NCBI RefSeq assembly: GCF_001592225.1
Contig: NZ_BCWN01000014.1
Location: 25,586 to 89,585 of the forward strand
Reading direction: 5' to 3'
DNA: 64,000 nucleotides
Origin: Castellaniella caeni NBRC 101664
Lineage (GTDB): Bacteria; Pseudomonadota; Gammaproteobacteria; Burkholderiales; Burkholderiaceae_B
Of this stretch, positions 20,114 to 28,068 are shown piece after piece. Each line of letters starts with the position of its first letter. Position 1 is the stretch's first letter. Position numbers and translations under genes: made by a program. Under the pieces are notes generated by a model, which saw only the letters and a list, made by a program, of their open reading frames with translations, made no database searches and was not told where the DNA came from.

Positions 20114-20667
20114 CAGGTGACCTCTTCGGCGTGGTTGTCCGTGCTCAGGGCCTCGCTATGACCATCGCGCAGAACCTCGAAAAATGTGTGGATGGCGGCT
20201 ACCAGGAAGACAGCCGCGCCGATGCACATGACCAGTTGTGGAATCCAGAGTGGTTCGCGCAGCAAGCCGGTGCCCCGGTCGCCCCAGGCATACGACTGGT
20301 AGGCCAGCTGGCCCAGGCTGTAGGTGAACAGCCCGCCGATGAGTACGGCAAGCAGCGCAACCAAGGTCAGGCTGACGCGCTGTGCCAGTCTCGGTAGACG
20401 TACCTCGAGCAAGGTGACACGGATGTGCGCGGCCTTGCGCAGCCCCAGGCCCAGAGACAGGAAGGTGGCGAAAGCCAGCGCGTAGCCCGATAGCGCGGTA
20501 TAGGAGGGGATGAGCAGGCCGAAACTGGTGCCAAACAGCCGTGTGGCAACGTAGTCGATGATGTTCAGCAGCACCTGGCCGAACACCACGACGACGATGC
20601 CCACCAGTGAGGCGGCAGCCAGCAGGCCTGTGATGCGATAGAGCGCATCCAGCATCTTGTGCATCAT
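20113..20667 (-). CDS. TRAP transporter small permease (DctQ family)
   Basis: A 184-residue membrane protein with four hydrophobic segments, the usual size and topology of DctQ. The first segment lies at about residues 14-37, and the FATFLSLGLGLRKAAHIRV portion resembles the family's conserved cytoplasmic loop. Its ATG overlaps the binding-protein stop (ATGA) and its stop overlaps the large permease start. It bridges the binding protein and DctM. Confidence 0.88.
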   Translation of the reverse strand: MMHKMLDALYRITGLLAAASLVGIVVVVFGQVLLNIIDYVATRLFGTSFGLLIPSYTALSGYALAFATFLSLGLGLRKAAHIRVTLLEVRLPRLAQRVSLTLVALLAVLIGGLFTYSLGQLAYQSYAWGDRGTGLLREPLWIPQLVMCIGAAVFLVAAIHTFFEVLRDGHSEALSTDNHAEEVT

Positions 20668-21635
20668 TGGGCCCGGTAGGTCTGGAGTACGGCTTCACCC
20701 GGTTTTCCGGCCGAGCGGCTCCATTCGGTTGCCATCCGCGCGCCGATCTTGTGCAGAGAGGCGTTCAGGGCTTCGCTGCCATCGCTGACGTGCATGCCGT
20801 GGTCGGCCAGAATCTGTTTTTTGGCCTGGTGGTCTGCTTCCGCCATCTGCCATCCGCGGGTTTCGGCTTTGGCCGCGGCCTCGATGACCGCCTGCTGTTC
20901 GTCGGCAGGCAGGGCATCAAAGACGCGTTTGTTGACGACCACGATGTTCTTGGGCAAATAGGCCTTCACGTCGTAGAAATACTTGAGGAAATCCCAGGCT
21001 TTGGTATCCACCCCTGTCGAGGTTGCCGTGAGCATCGTATTGACCCTGCCGGTGGTAAACGCCTGGGCAAGATCCGGAACCTCGACTTGCGCCGGGACGG
21101 CGTTGACCAACTGCGCCAGGCGCGCCAGCTGAGAGTTATAGACGCGGAACTTCAGGCCTTGCAGGTCTTCGACCTTTTCGATAGGGCGATCCGAATACAG
21201 CCCTTGGGGCGGCCAGGCAACCGAGTAAAGGATTTTCAGGCCTTGTTTGTCGAGTTCTTTTTCCAGCTCGGGCCTGGACGCCGCGTAGAGTTTGCGGGCG
21301 TCGTCGAACGACGTGGCAACGAAGGGCACGGAGTCTAGTGCATAGAAGGGGTTTTCGTTCGCCAGGATGGAGATGAAGAATTCGCCGATCTGGATTTGGC
21401 GTGAACGGACCGCGTTCTTGATTTCCGGGTGCTTGATGAGCGACCCAGCCGAATGCACCTTGATCTGCAGCTTGCCGTGGGTGGCTTCCTGGACGTCTTG
21501 GGTGAACTGCAGCACGTTCTTGGTGTGGAAGTTGGACTCGGGGTAGGGCGTGGCCATTTGCCAGGTGTCGGCCTGTGCCCCCGCGCTGGTCAGGGCGATT
21601 GCCAGCCCGGCCACGATTGTCTTGAATGCCGCCAT
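20664..21635 (-). CDS. TRAP transporter periplasmic solute-binding protein (DctP family)
   Basis: A 323-residue DctP-type binding protein. A signal peptide (AFKTIVAGLAIALTSAGAQA) precedes mature DTWQMATPYPE. The FRVYNSQ segment near residue 145 carries the conserved Arg that normally salt-bridges a substrate carboxylate, and TTGRVNTMLTA follows. GGGAG lies upstream of the ATG. The ligand is therefore probably a carboxylic acid. The neighbouring hydrolase and hydroxyacid-oxidase-like flavoprotein suggest a hydroxy acid or lactone-derived acid (inference). Confidence 0.9.
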   Translation of the reverse strand: MAAFKTIVAGLAIALTSAGAQADTWQMATPYPESNFHTKNVLQFTQDVQEATHGKLQIKVHSAGSLIKHPEIKNAVRSRQIQIGEFFISILANENPFYALDSVPFVATSFDDARKLYAASRPELEKELDKQGLKILYSVAWPPQGLYSDRPIEKVEDLQGLKFRVYNSQLARLAQLVNAVPAQVEVPDLAQAFTTGRVNTMLTATSTGVDTKAWDFLKYFYDVKAYLPKNIVVVNKRVFDALPADEQQAVIEAAAKAETRGWQMAEADHQAKKQILADHGMHVSDGSEALNASLHKIGARMATEWSRSAGKPGEAVLQTYRAQ

Positions 21636-21869
21636 GATGTCTCCCGAAATCTTGATAAAAAAATGAGGAACTGATGTAGAATCAATAATACTATTAATAA
21701 TTTATGTGTCACTACAATTTTGATGAAGATCAGTGAAAACCCTAGGTTTTCAGGGTTATGTCGTCCGATTTATCCCTGCGAAACGCTCAATTCTGGTTGT
21801 GGTAATTGAAGTCAAAGTTATAGTATTGTCTGTATTATTGATAATAATCGTTGGACGAAGGAGATCTCG
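21636..21869. promoter_or_regulatory. AT-rich divergent promoter region with candidate GntR sites
   Basis: This intergenic region is much more AT-rich than its surroundings. ATCAATAATAC (21681-21691), next to the TRAP genes, is the exact inverse of GTATTATTGAT (21832-21842), next to the hydrolase gene. The second is part of TATTAT-TG-ATAATA (21833-21846), and the first is followed by the palindrome TATTAATA (21692-21699). A TTGTGG (21797-21802) and TAGTAT (21821-21826) pair with an 18-nt spacer could be the rightward promoter. The arrangement suggests one regulator, probably the GntR protein at 22559, controls both sides. Confidence 0.5.
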
Positions 21870-22562
21870 ATGACGATTCATCACAGCATTCTGGTGGAAG
21901 GCAACAGCCTCCGCTTCAAAGAGGGCTTCTTCGGCTTTTCCACGACCGTGTTGATTCAGGCAGAGGGACATGGCCCGATCCTGTTCGATACCGGGCACCA
22001 CCTCACCCGGCTCATGCTGCTGGCTGGGCTGAAAAGACACGGCCTGGCCCCAGAGGACATACGCACGGTCTTTCTCTCGCACCTGCACTTCGACCATGCC
22101 AATAACGTCGATCTGTTCCCGCGGGCGGATGTCTATCTTGGCGCCGCAGAATGGGCGTACGCCAAACAGCCCGATCCGGACGATCCGTTTTGCAGCATCG
22201 GCATGAACCACTATCTGGCCGACCGTCCTCTGCACCTGCTGGATCAAACCGAAGGAGAACTGGTGCCCGGATTGCTGTATCGTCATGCGCCTGGGCATAC
22301 GCCAGGAAGTTATCTGCTGCACTACACCCGGGATGACGGGGCGCGTGTCGTGCTGGCGGGGGATGCGTGCAAGACGTACCGCGAATTGGCGGGGGGACAT
22401 GCGGCCAGCGAGTTCGATCCCGCGTCGCGCTCCGCCCAGACGCTCGCCTGGATTGCCGCCCACGCCGACATTGTCGTGCCAGGCCATTTCCCTGAACTGC
22501 GGCGCACCCCCGCGGGCTGGATGTGGGACGAACCCACGCGTCTGGAGTTGATCGTTCGATGA
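21870..22562 (+). CDS. Metallo-beta-lactamase-fold hydrolase, lactonase-like
   Basis: A 230-residue MBL-fold metalloenzyme. The dinuclear metal motif is SHLHFDHANN near residues 69-78 (HxHxDH), followed by a His in APGHTPGSY, an Asp in LAGDACKT and a His in VVPGHFPE. This order matches the lactonase-like branch that includes AHL lactonases. GAAGGAG precedes the ATG. The stop overlaps the GntR gene (ATGA). With a TRAP importer and a 2-hydroxyacid oxidase-like enzyme beside it, it may open a lactone or hydrolyse an ester of the imported compound; this is inference. Confidence 0.82.
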   Translation: MTIHHSILVEGNSLRFKEGFFGFSTTVLIQAEGHGPILFDTGHHLTRLMLLAGLKRHGLAPEDIRTVFLSHLHFDHANNVDLFPRADVYLGAAEWAYAKQPDPDDPFCSIGMNHYLADRPLHLLDQTEGELVPGLLYRHAPGHTPGSYLLHYTRDDGARVVLAGDACKTYRELAGGHAASEFDPASRSAQTLAWIAAHADIVVPGHFPELRRTPAGWMWDEPTRLELIVR

Positions 22563-23239
22563 ATCGTGAACCAAGCCGTAGTGCTTCCGTAGCCGATATT
22601 GTGGCGCTGTTGGAAGCCGACATCATTTTCGGGCGGCTGCGCCCCAACCAAGAGCTGACAGAAGACACCCTGATGGAACGCTTCGAGGCCAAGCGCCACG
22701 TGGTGCGCTCGGTGATTCAAGAGCTGGTGGGCCGCCGCCTCGTGGTCAAGCCGCGTTCCAGATCGGCACGTGTCAAAGATTTCACGCTCGAAGAAGTGGG
22801 CGAAATCTATCACATGCGCGAGCTGCTGCAGCGTGACGCGGCGCTGATCATGCCGTTGCCCGCCTCCGCCCAGGCCCTGGCAGCGCTCAAAGAAGCCTAC
22901 GTCAAGCATGCCGCGGCCGTGTCGATCGCCGCCGATGGCAGCCTGATCCGGCGCTTGAACGATCAGTTTCACGACCAGCTGTTCGCCCTGAGCTGCAACC
23001 GCGAACTTTGCAAGGCCATCGCCTTTTACACCGAAGTCTCCAACCCGATCCGCTCGTATGGCATCGTCGCCCCCGAGTGGCTGCAGCAGGCGGTGCGCGA
23101 GCATGCCGCCATGATCCAGGCAATCGAGGCACAAGACCGGGTTGCGCTGGCGCGCTTGGTGGTAGACCACATGCAGCCCACGCGCCAGCGCTGGGAATCC
23201 TTGCACGTCGGCAGGGCGCCGCAACAAAACGATCACTAG
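22559..23239 (+). CDS. GntR-family transcriptional regulator (FCD type)
   Basis: A 226-residue regulator with an N-terminal winged HTH ([17 protein letters not shown], then [25 protein letters not shown]) and an all-helical effector domain of the FCD/FadR group beginning near residue 80 with [18 protein letters not shown] take the ATG at 22559 because it overlaps the hydrolase stop; a longer start has no ribosome site. It is embedded in the cluster it probably represses, and matching AT-rich dyads lie in the divergent intergenic region. The inducer is likely a pathway acid. Confidence 0.88.
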   Translation: MNREPSRSASVADIVALLEADIIFGRLRPNQELTEDTLMERFEAKRHVVRSVIQELVGRRLVVKPRSRSARVKDFTLEEVGEIYHMRELLQRDAALIMPLPASAQALAALKEAYVKHAAAVSIAADGSLIRRLNDQFHDQLFALSCNRELCKAIAFYTEVSNPIRSYGIVAPEWLQQAVREHAAMIQAIEAQDRVALARLVVDHMQPTRQRWESLHVGRAPQQNDH

Positions 23240-23259
23240 CGGGATTGGGAGTTCAAGCT

Positions 23260-24366
23260 GTGGAAGAAGTGGATTGCATTGTCATCGGGGCTGGCGTCGT
23301 CGGCTTGGCGGTTGCGCGGGCCTGTGCGCTGGGGGGCCGTGAAACCATCCTGCTGGAGGCGCAGTCGGCGATCGGCACGGGCACCAGCTCGCGCAACAGC
23401 GAGGTCGTTCATGCCGGTATTTACTACCCGCCAGGTTCCCTCAAGGCGCGCCTGTGCGTGCAAGGCCGCCAGGCGCTTTACGCTTATTGCGAGACGCACG
23501 GCGTAGCCCACTGGCGTTGCGGCAAATTGATCGTCGCCACCGCGGCCAGCCAGCTGCCCACGTTGCGCGCGCTGGCCGCCAACGCGGCAGCCAGCGGGGT
23601 GGATGATCTCCAGTGGCTGGAGGCCGCGCAGGCACAGGCGCAAGAACCCGCACTGCGCTGCGTGGCGGCGCTCCAGTCGCCTTCCACCGGGGTCGTCGAC
23701 AGCCACGGCCTGATGCAGGCTTTGCTGGGGGACCTGGAGGCCGCGGGCGGCATGCTGGCGCTGTGTTCCCCCGTGGTGTCGGGGCGTGTCGATGGCAAGC
23801 ACGGCATCGTGCTGCAGGTCGGGGGCGACGAACCCATGGAAATCCGCACGCCTTGTCTCATCAATTCGGCGGGCTTGCAGGCGGCGTCCCTGGCCGCGCG
23901 TCTCGAAGGGGTGCCGCCCGAGACGATTCCCCGCATGAAACTGGCCAAAGGCAACTATTACGCCTTGTCAGTGGCGTCCCCCTTTTCTCATCTGATCTAT
24001 CCCGTGCCCGTGAAAGGTGGCCTGGGGGTGCATCTGACGCTGGATTTGGGGCGGCGCGCACGCTTCGGGCCCGATGTCCAGTGGGTGGATACCGTCGATT
24101 ACGACGTGGATCCCGCGCGTGCCGACAGCTTCTACGATTCGATCCGCCAATACTGGCCTCAGCTGCCCGATGGCGCATTGCATGCCGACTACGCCGGGGT
24201 GCGTCCCAAGCTGGCCCATGCGGAAGCAGGCGATGCGGATTTCCTGATTCAGGATGCGCGCCAGCACGGTGTGCCTGGCCTGATCAATTTGTACGGTATC
24301 GAATCACCAGGCCTGACCGCCTGTCTTGGTATCGCCGATGAGGTGCTCGGGCGCCTGTCGTTCTAA
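23260..24366 (+). CDS. FAD-dependent oxidoreductase, L-2-hydroxyglutarate oxidase-like
   Basis: A 368-residue flavoprotein of the DAO family nearest to LhgO/L-2-hydroxyglutarate dehydrogenase. It starts with GTG at 23260, with TGGGAG 8 nt upstream. The N-terminal FAD-binding Rossmann motif [15 protein letters not shown] is at about residues 7-21, [21 protein letters not shown] is the family's substrate-side segment, and the C-terminus [17 protein letters not shown] closes the FAD site. It would oxidise a 2-hydroxy acid to a 2-oxo acid, feeding the quinone pool or oxygen. It is last in the operon. Substrate identity is unknown. Confidence 0.85.
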   Translation: MEEVDCIVIGAGVVGLAVARACALGGRETILLEAQSAIGTGTSSRNSEVVHAGIYYPPGSLKARLCVQGRQALYAYCETHGVAHWRCGKLIVATAASQLPTLRALAANAAASGVDDLQWLEAAQAQAQEPALRCVAALQSPSTGVVDSHGLMQALLGDLEAAGGMLALCSPVVSGRVDGKHGIVLQVGGDEPMEIRTPCLINSAGLQAASLAARLEGVPPETIPRMKLAKGNYYALSVASPFSHLIYPVPVKGGLGVHLTLDLGRRARFGPDVQWVDTVDYDVDPARADSFYDSIRQYWPQLPDGALHADYAGVRPKLAHAEAGDADFLIQDARQHGVPGLINLYGIESPGLTACLGIADEVLGRLSF

Positions 24367-24395
24367 GCATGGCCGGTCGTGAACGCCCAGCCCTT

Positions 24396-25025
24396 TCACG
24401 CCAGCCCTCCGTCCAACCGCCCCCACTCAAACGACTTGCCGGGGTCGGTCTTTCTGCCCGGCGCGATGTGTTCGTGCCCGCGCACCCAGCGGATCGGGTG
24501 CCGCGCGCGGATCGCCGCCGCCAGGGCATTGAGCCGTGCGTACTGGGCGTCCGTGTACGGGGTCGTATCCGTGCCTTCCAGCTCGATGCCGATCGAAAAA
24601 TCGTTGCAGCGCTCACGCCCCTGAAAAGACGACACCCCCGCGTGCCAGGCGCGCAGCGTGGTGGGCACGAACTGCACGATGGTGCCGTCGCGGCGGATGA
24701 GGAAGTGCGCGGAGACCTTCAGGTCGCGGATGTTCTCGAACCAGGGGTCGGCGGCGATGTCCAGGCGGTTTTGAAAGAAATCGATGATGGCGTCGCCCTG
24801 AAACACCCCGGGCGGCAGGCTGATGTTGTGGATGATCAGCAGGGACGGGGCTTCGGCGTCGGGGCGGGTGTCGTGGTTGGGCGATGGGCGGCGCAGGATG
24901 CCGGGGCCGTCGTCCAGCCAGCCGTCCGGCCCCAGGTGCAGCGGCCCGGCGGCCTGTGTGGATGGCGTTTCCAGCGACCCGACGTCTGGTGCCTGGACGC
25001 CAGCTTGCCCGGCGCGCCGGGTCAC
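24396..25025 (-). CDS. ampD: 1,6-anhydro-N-acetylmuramyl-L-alanine amidase AmpD
   Basis: A 209-residue zinc amidase that cleaves the peptide from anhydromuramyl-peptides in cytoplasmic peptidoglycan recycling. By alignment to known AmpD the zinc ligands are His66 (LIIHN), His184 (GHEHIAPG) and Asp194 (KTDPG). I chose the GTG at 25025 because it overlaps the stop of the upstream gene (GTGA) and excludes a low-quality proline/arginine-rich extension. An N-terminal stretch of about 60 residues before the core is longer than in enterobacterial AmpD. It is the third gene of a leftward cluster with the CcsA-like and PP0621-type genes. Confidence 0.9.
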   Translation of the reverse strand: MTRRAGQAGVQAPDVGSLETPSTQAAGPLHLGPDGWLDDGPGILRRPSPNHDTRPDAEAPSLLIIHNISLPPGVFQGDAIIDFFQNRLDIAADPWFENIRDLKVSAHFLIRRDGTIVQFVPTTLRAWHAGVSSFQGRERCNDFSIGIELEGTDTTPYTDAQYARLNALAAAIRARHPIRWVRGHEHIAPGRKTDPGKSFEWGRLDGGLA

Positions 25026-25270
25026 TGTTTCAGTCCCAGCCGTGCGTGTTCGGCGCAGCACCAGGTCTTGCCCCGGCTCATGTAGGCTTCGGAGCGCGGC
25101 AGATAGATCTGGCAGTGGGCGCAGCGCACCATTTCTTCGGCGGCGGCCTTGGATTGCGCCGCCTGGCGCCGCTCCGCCGCCTGCCGGGCCTGGGCTTTTT
25201 GATGATTGAGGATGCGCGAAACCATCAGGACGGCCAGGATGATGATGGCCCACAGTAGAAACTTACCCAA
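25022..25270 (-). CDS. PP0621-type small membrane-anchored cysteine motif protein
   Basis: An 82-residue protein with an N-terminal hydrophobic anchor (FLLWAIIILAVLMV), a basic/Ala-Gln-rich linker, and a CAHCQIYLPRSEAYMSRGKTWCC region that looks like a small zinc-binding knuckle. This pattern is recurrent in beta- and gammaproteobacteria as the PP0621 family, whose function is unknown. It overlaps the CcsA-like gene by 8 nt upstream and ampD by 4 nt downstream, so all three are likely one transcript. Confidence 0.75.
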   Translation of the reverse strand: MGKFLLWAIIILAVLMVSRILNHQKAQARQAAERRQAAQSKAAAEEMVRCAHCQIYLPRSEAYMSRGKTWCCAEHARLGLKQ

Positions 25271-26114
25271 GATTGCCTCGGTGCAAAATCACTTCAAGGA
25301 CGAACCGGCTGCCGGTGTAGGACAGCAGCAGGAAGGCGAACCCGACCAGCGTCCAGCGCAGTGCCGTGCGCCCGCGCCAGCCCTGAATCTGGCGCCCGAG
25401 CAGCAGCACGCCGAAAGTGACCCAGGACAGCAGCGTGAACACCGTCTTGTGATCCATGGGCAGGGCGTTGCCGCCCAGGCGCAGCGAGACGATGATGCCG
25501 GTGATGACGGTGAGCGTCAGGATGGCAAAGCCAATGCCGATCAGGCGAAACAACAGCTGTTCGAGCGTGAGCAGCGGCGGCATGGCGCTCATGGCGCGGC
25601 CCATGACGCCTTGCTCGCCCTCGGATTCGATCGGGCGATGCAGGTGGCGGTCGAGCACCGTCATGAGCATGGCGTGTAGCGCGGCGACGGTGATGAGCCC
25701 GTAGGCCACCATGGCGATCAGCAGGTGCACGCGCAGCCAGTCGCTGTTGGCGTGCGGCACCAGATAACCCTGCGGAAAGACACCTGCCAACAGGCTGACC
25801 AGCGCGGCGGCGGGCAGCAGCACCAGCAGCAGGCTGTCGAGCCGCAGCAGGAAGTTTTCGATCCAGAAGACGATCATGCCCAGCCACATGGCGGTGGACA
25901 GGGCCAGCGCCCAGCCCAGGTGCAGGCCAGCGGGCACGATGACGGCGGCCCCCAGGCCGATGCCGTGCAGGGCAATGGCCCCCAGCAGGCAGCTGCGCCC
26001 GATGGCCCCGGTGGCGCGCACACTCTTGGCACCGATGATCGGACGCCATAGGGCCAGGCCCAGCACGGCGTAAGCCAGTGCGGCAAGCAAGTGAAATACA
26101 ATGCTGACTGACAT
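25263..26114 (-). CDS. CcsA/HemX-like cytochrome c assembly family membrane protein (YpjD type)
   Basis: A 283-residue polytopic inner-membrane protein with about eight hydrophobic segments. The C-terminal half carries the family core: YGLITVAALHAML, the long loop before LLTLEQLLFRLIGIGF, and the DHKTVFTLLSWVTFG segment with its conserved His. Proteins of this family resemble CcmC/CcsA haem-handling proteins, and those next to ffh are often labelled YpjD, with no proven role. It is divergent from ffh, sharing a 93-nt promoter region. Confidence 0.82.
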   Translation of the reverse strand: MSVSIVFHLLAALAYAVLGLALWRPIIGAKSVRATGAIGRSCLLGAIALHGIGLGAAVIVPAGLHLGWALALSTAMWLGMIVFWIENFLLRLDSLLLVLLPAAALVSLLAGVFPQGYLVPHANSDWLRVHLLIAMVAYGLITVAALHAMLMTVLDRHLHRPIESEGEQGVMGRAMSAMPPLLTLEQLLFRLIGIGFAILTLTVITGIIVSLRLGGNALPMDHKTVFTLLSWVTFGVLLLGRQIQGWRGRTALRWTLVGFAFLLLSYTGSRFVLEVILHRGNLG

Positions 26115-26207
26115 AGTCCTCGGTATCCGGCGCGCACAGCCCGCGCCCCAAAAGCATCCATTTTATGCGCAGGCCGACGGATCAACCAGTTTTACGGATA
26201 CGCCATC

Positions 26208-27623
26208 ATGCTCGATAACCTCACTTCCCGTCTGTCGCGCGTCGTCAAGACCATGCGAGGCGAAGCCCGCCTGACCGAATCCAACACGCAAGAGATGCTG
26301 CGTGAGGTGCGCCTCGCGCTGCTCGAAGCCGACGTGGCGCTGCCCGTCGTGCGCGAGTTCGTCGCCCGCGTCAAGACGGCGGCGCTGGGGCAGGAAGTCG
26401 TGGGCAGCCTCAACCCCGGCCAGGCGCTGGTGGGCATCGTACACAAAGAACTCACCAGCCTCATGGGGGGCGATCTTGGGGCCGAGGCGGGCGAGCTTTC
26501 CCTGGCGGCGCAACCGCCCGCCGTCATCCTCATGGCGGGTCTGCAGGGGGCGGGCAAGACCACCACCACCGGCAAGCTGGCCAAGTGGTTGTCCGAGGGC
26601 AACCACATCCAGCATGGCCGCAAGACCGGGCGCAAGAAGGTGCTGGTCGTCAGTGCCGACGTCTACCGGCCCGCCGCCATCGATCAGCTGCGCACCGTGG
26701 CGGCGCAGGTGGGGGTCGATTTCCTGCCCACCGAAACCACGCAAAAACCGCAGGACATCGCCCGTGATGCGCTCGATCATGCCCGCCGCCACCACTACGA
26801 CGTGCTCATCGTCGATACGGCTGGGCGCCTGGGCATCGATCAGGTCATGATGGACGAGATCCACGTCCTGCATGGCCTGCTCAACCCCATCGAAACCCTG
26901 TTCGTGGTCGATGCCATGCAGGGGCAAGACGCCGTCAACGTGGCGCGCGCGTTCTCCGAGGCGCTGCCGCTCACCGGCGTGGTGATGACCAAGCTCGATG
27001 GCGACGCGCGCGGCGGGGCGGCCCTGTCGGTGCGCCAGATCACCGGCAAGCCGCTCAAGTTCGTGGGCGTGTCCGAAAAACTCGATGGCCTCGAAGCTTT
27101 CCACCCCGAGCGCATGGCCCAGCGCATCCTCGGCATGGGCGACATCGTCTCGCTGGTCGAGCAGGCGCAAAAAAATATCGATATCGCCGAGGCGCAAAAA
27201 CTGGCGGCCCGGCTCAAGTCCGGCGACCGCTTCGACCTCAATGATTTCCGCGATCAGCTGCAGCAGGTCAAAAAGCTGGGTGACATGGGCTCTTTACTGG
27301 AAAAACTGCCCGCGCAGTTTGCTCAGGCCGCCGCCCACGTGCAGGGCGGCCAAGCCGAAAAGCAGCTGGCGCGCACTGAAGGCATTCTCAATTCCATGAC
27401 GGCGCTCGAACGCGCCAAGCCCGAGCTCATCAAGGCCTCACGCAAGCGCCGTATCGCCGCGGGCTCCGGCGTGCCGGTTCAAGAGGTCAACCGCCTGCTC
27501 AAGCAGTTCGAGCAGATGCAGGGGATGATGAAGCAGATGAAAAAAGGCGGCATGGCGAAGATGATGCGCGCCATGGGGGGGCTGAAGGGGCTGGCGGGGA
27601 TGGGAAGGGGAGGGTTTCGGTAG
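26208..27623 (+). CDS. ffh: Signal recognition particle protein Ffh (SRP54)
   Basis: A 471-residue SRP GTPase that binds 4.5S RNA and hydrophobic signal sequences of nascent membrane proteins and docks on FtsY. The N domain (1-95) is followed by the G domain with GLQGAGKT (residues 111-118), DTAGR and TKLDGDARGG. The methionine-rich M domain ends in runs such as MQGMMKQMKKGGMAKMMRAM and a Gly-rich tail. Length is slightly above the usual 450 because of the tail. This is an essential housekeeping gene and the call is firm. Confidence 0.97.
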   Translation: MLDNLTSRLSRVVKTMRGEARLTESNTQEMLREVRLALLEADVALPVVREFVARVKTAALGQEVVGSLNPGQALVGIVHKELTSLMGGDLGAEAGELSLAAQPPAVILMAGLQGAGKTTTTGKLAKWLSEGNHIQHGRKTGRKKVLVVSADVYRPAAIDQLRTVAAQVGVDFLPTETTQKPQDIARDALDHARRHHYDVLIVDTAGRLGIDQVMMDEIHVLHGLLNPIETLFVVDAMQGQDAVNVARAFSEALPLTGVVMTKLDGDARGGAALSVRQITGKPLKFVGVSEKLDGLEAFHPERMAQRILGMGDIVSLVEQAQKNIDIAEAQKLAARLKSGDRFDLNDFRDQLQQVKKLGDMGSLLEKLPAQFAQAAAHVQGGQAEKQLARTEGILNSMTALERAKPELIKASRKRRIAAGSGVPVQEVNRLLKQFEQMQGMMKQMKKGGMAKMMRAMGGLKGLAGMGRGGFR

Positions 27624-27649
27624 GTTTTGCTTTTGGGAGGGCTTGGGGC

Positions 27650-27716
27650 TGTCTTGGTGCGGGCATTTTTCCACGGAGACAGGCAGGGCTTGTCTTGGTG
27701 CTGGCATCTCTCCACG
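27650..27716 (+). repeat. Imperfect 26-nt direct repeat downstream of ffh
   Basis: Positions 27650-27675 and 27691-27716 match at 23 of 26 bases (TGTCTTGGTGC core, then a GGCATnTnTCCACG end). The copies start 41 nt apart and lie between the ffh stop and the terminator. No coding or known element is apparent. Confidence 0.6.
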
Positions 27717-27750
27717 TCGCGGCCTGCAGGCCGCTTCGATTCGACAGGCA

Positions 27751-27776
27751 AAAAACCGTCCGCAGGGACGGTTTTT
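27751..27776. terminator. Bidirectional rho-independent terminator between ffh and thiS
   Basis: AAAAACCGTCC (27751-27761) and GGACGGTTTTT (27766-27776) form an 11-bp stem with a 4-nt loop. The T-run serves the plus strand and the A-run serves the minus strand, fitting the convergent ffh and thiS genes. Confidence 0.9.
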
Positions 27777-27785
27777 AGTCCTGTC

Positions 27786-27992
27786 TCATCCCCCTCCCAC
27801 GGCTACGACGATTTCCAGGTGGTCGCCGTTGGATAGCGCCGTGTGGGCGTGTTGGCTCTTGGGGACGATGTCGCCGTTGCGTTCGATGGCGATGCGCTTG
27901 CCCTCGTAGCCCAGGTGGGCCACCAGGTCTTGCACTGTGTGGACGCCGTCCAGCTGTTTTTCGTGACCGTTCAGGCGGATGGTGAGACTCAT
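27786..27992 (-). CDS. thiS: Sulfur carrier protein ThiS
   Basis: A 68-residue ubiquitin-like sulfur carrier for thiamine thiazole synthesis. MSLTIRLNGHEKQL starts the beta-grasp fold, and the C-terminus ends in Gly-Gly-Gly, supplying the glycine tail that becomes a thiocarboxylate. The size is normal. The partner thiazole synthase gene thiG, often adjacent in betaproteobacteria, is not in this window. It lies 76 nt after pip on the same strand. Confidence 0.88.
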   Translation of the reverse strand: MSLTIRLNGHEKQLDGVHTVQDLVAHLGYEGKRIAIERNGDIVPKSQHAHTALSNGDHLEIVVAVGGG

Positions 27993-28068
27993 GGTGCGTG
28001 GCTTCCGTGTGCGCTGCCCGCGCCTTCGGGCACGGGCGGCGGCGATCAGAGAAAGGGCGGTGGGACGC

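Noticed and set aside
25026..25253. Longer start for ampD
   Set aside because: It would read through the PP0621-type gene in another frame as Pro/Arg-rich sequence; the GTG at 25025 overlaps that gene's stop and gives a normal protein.
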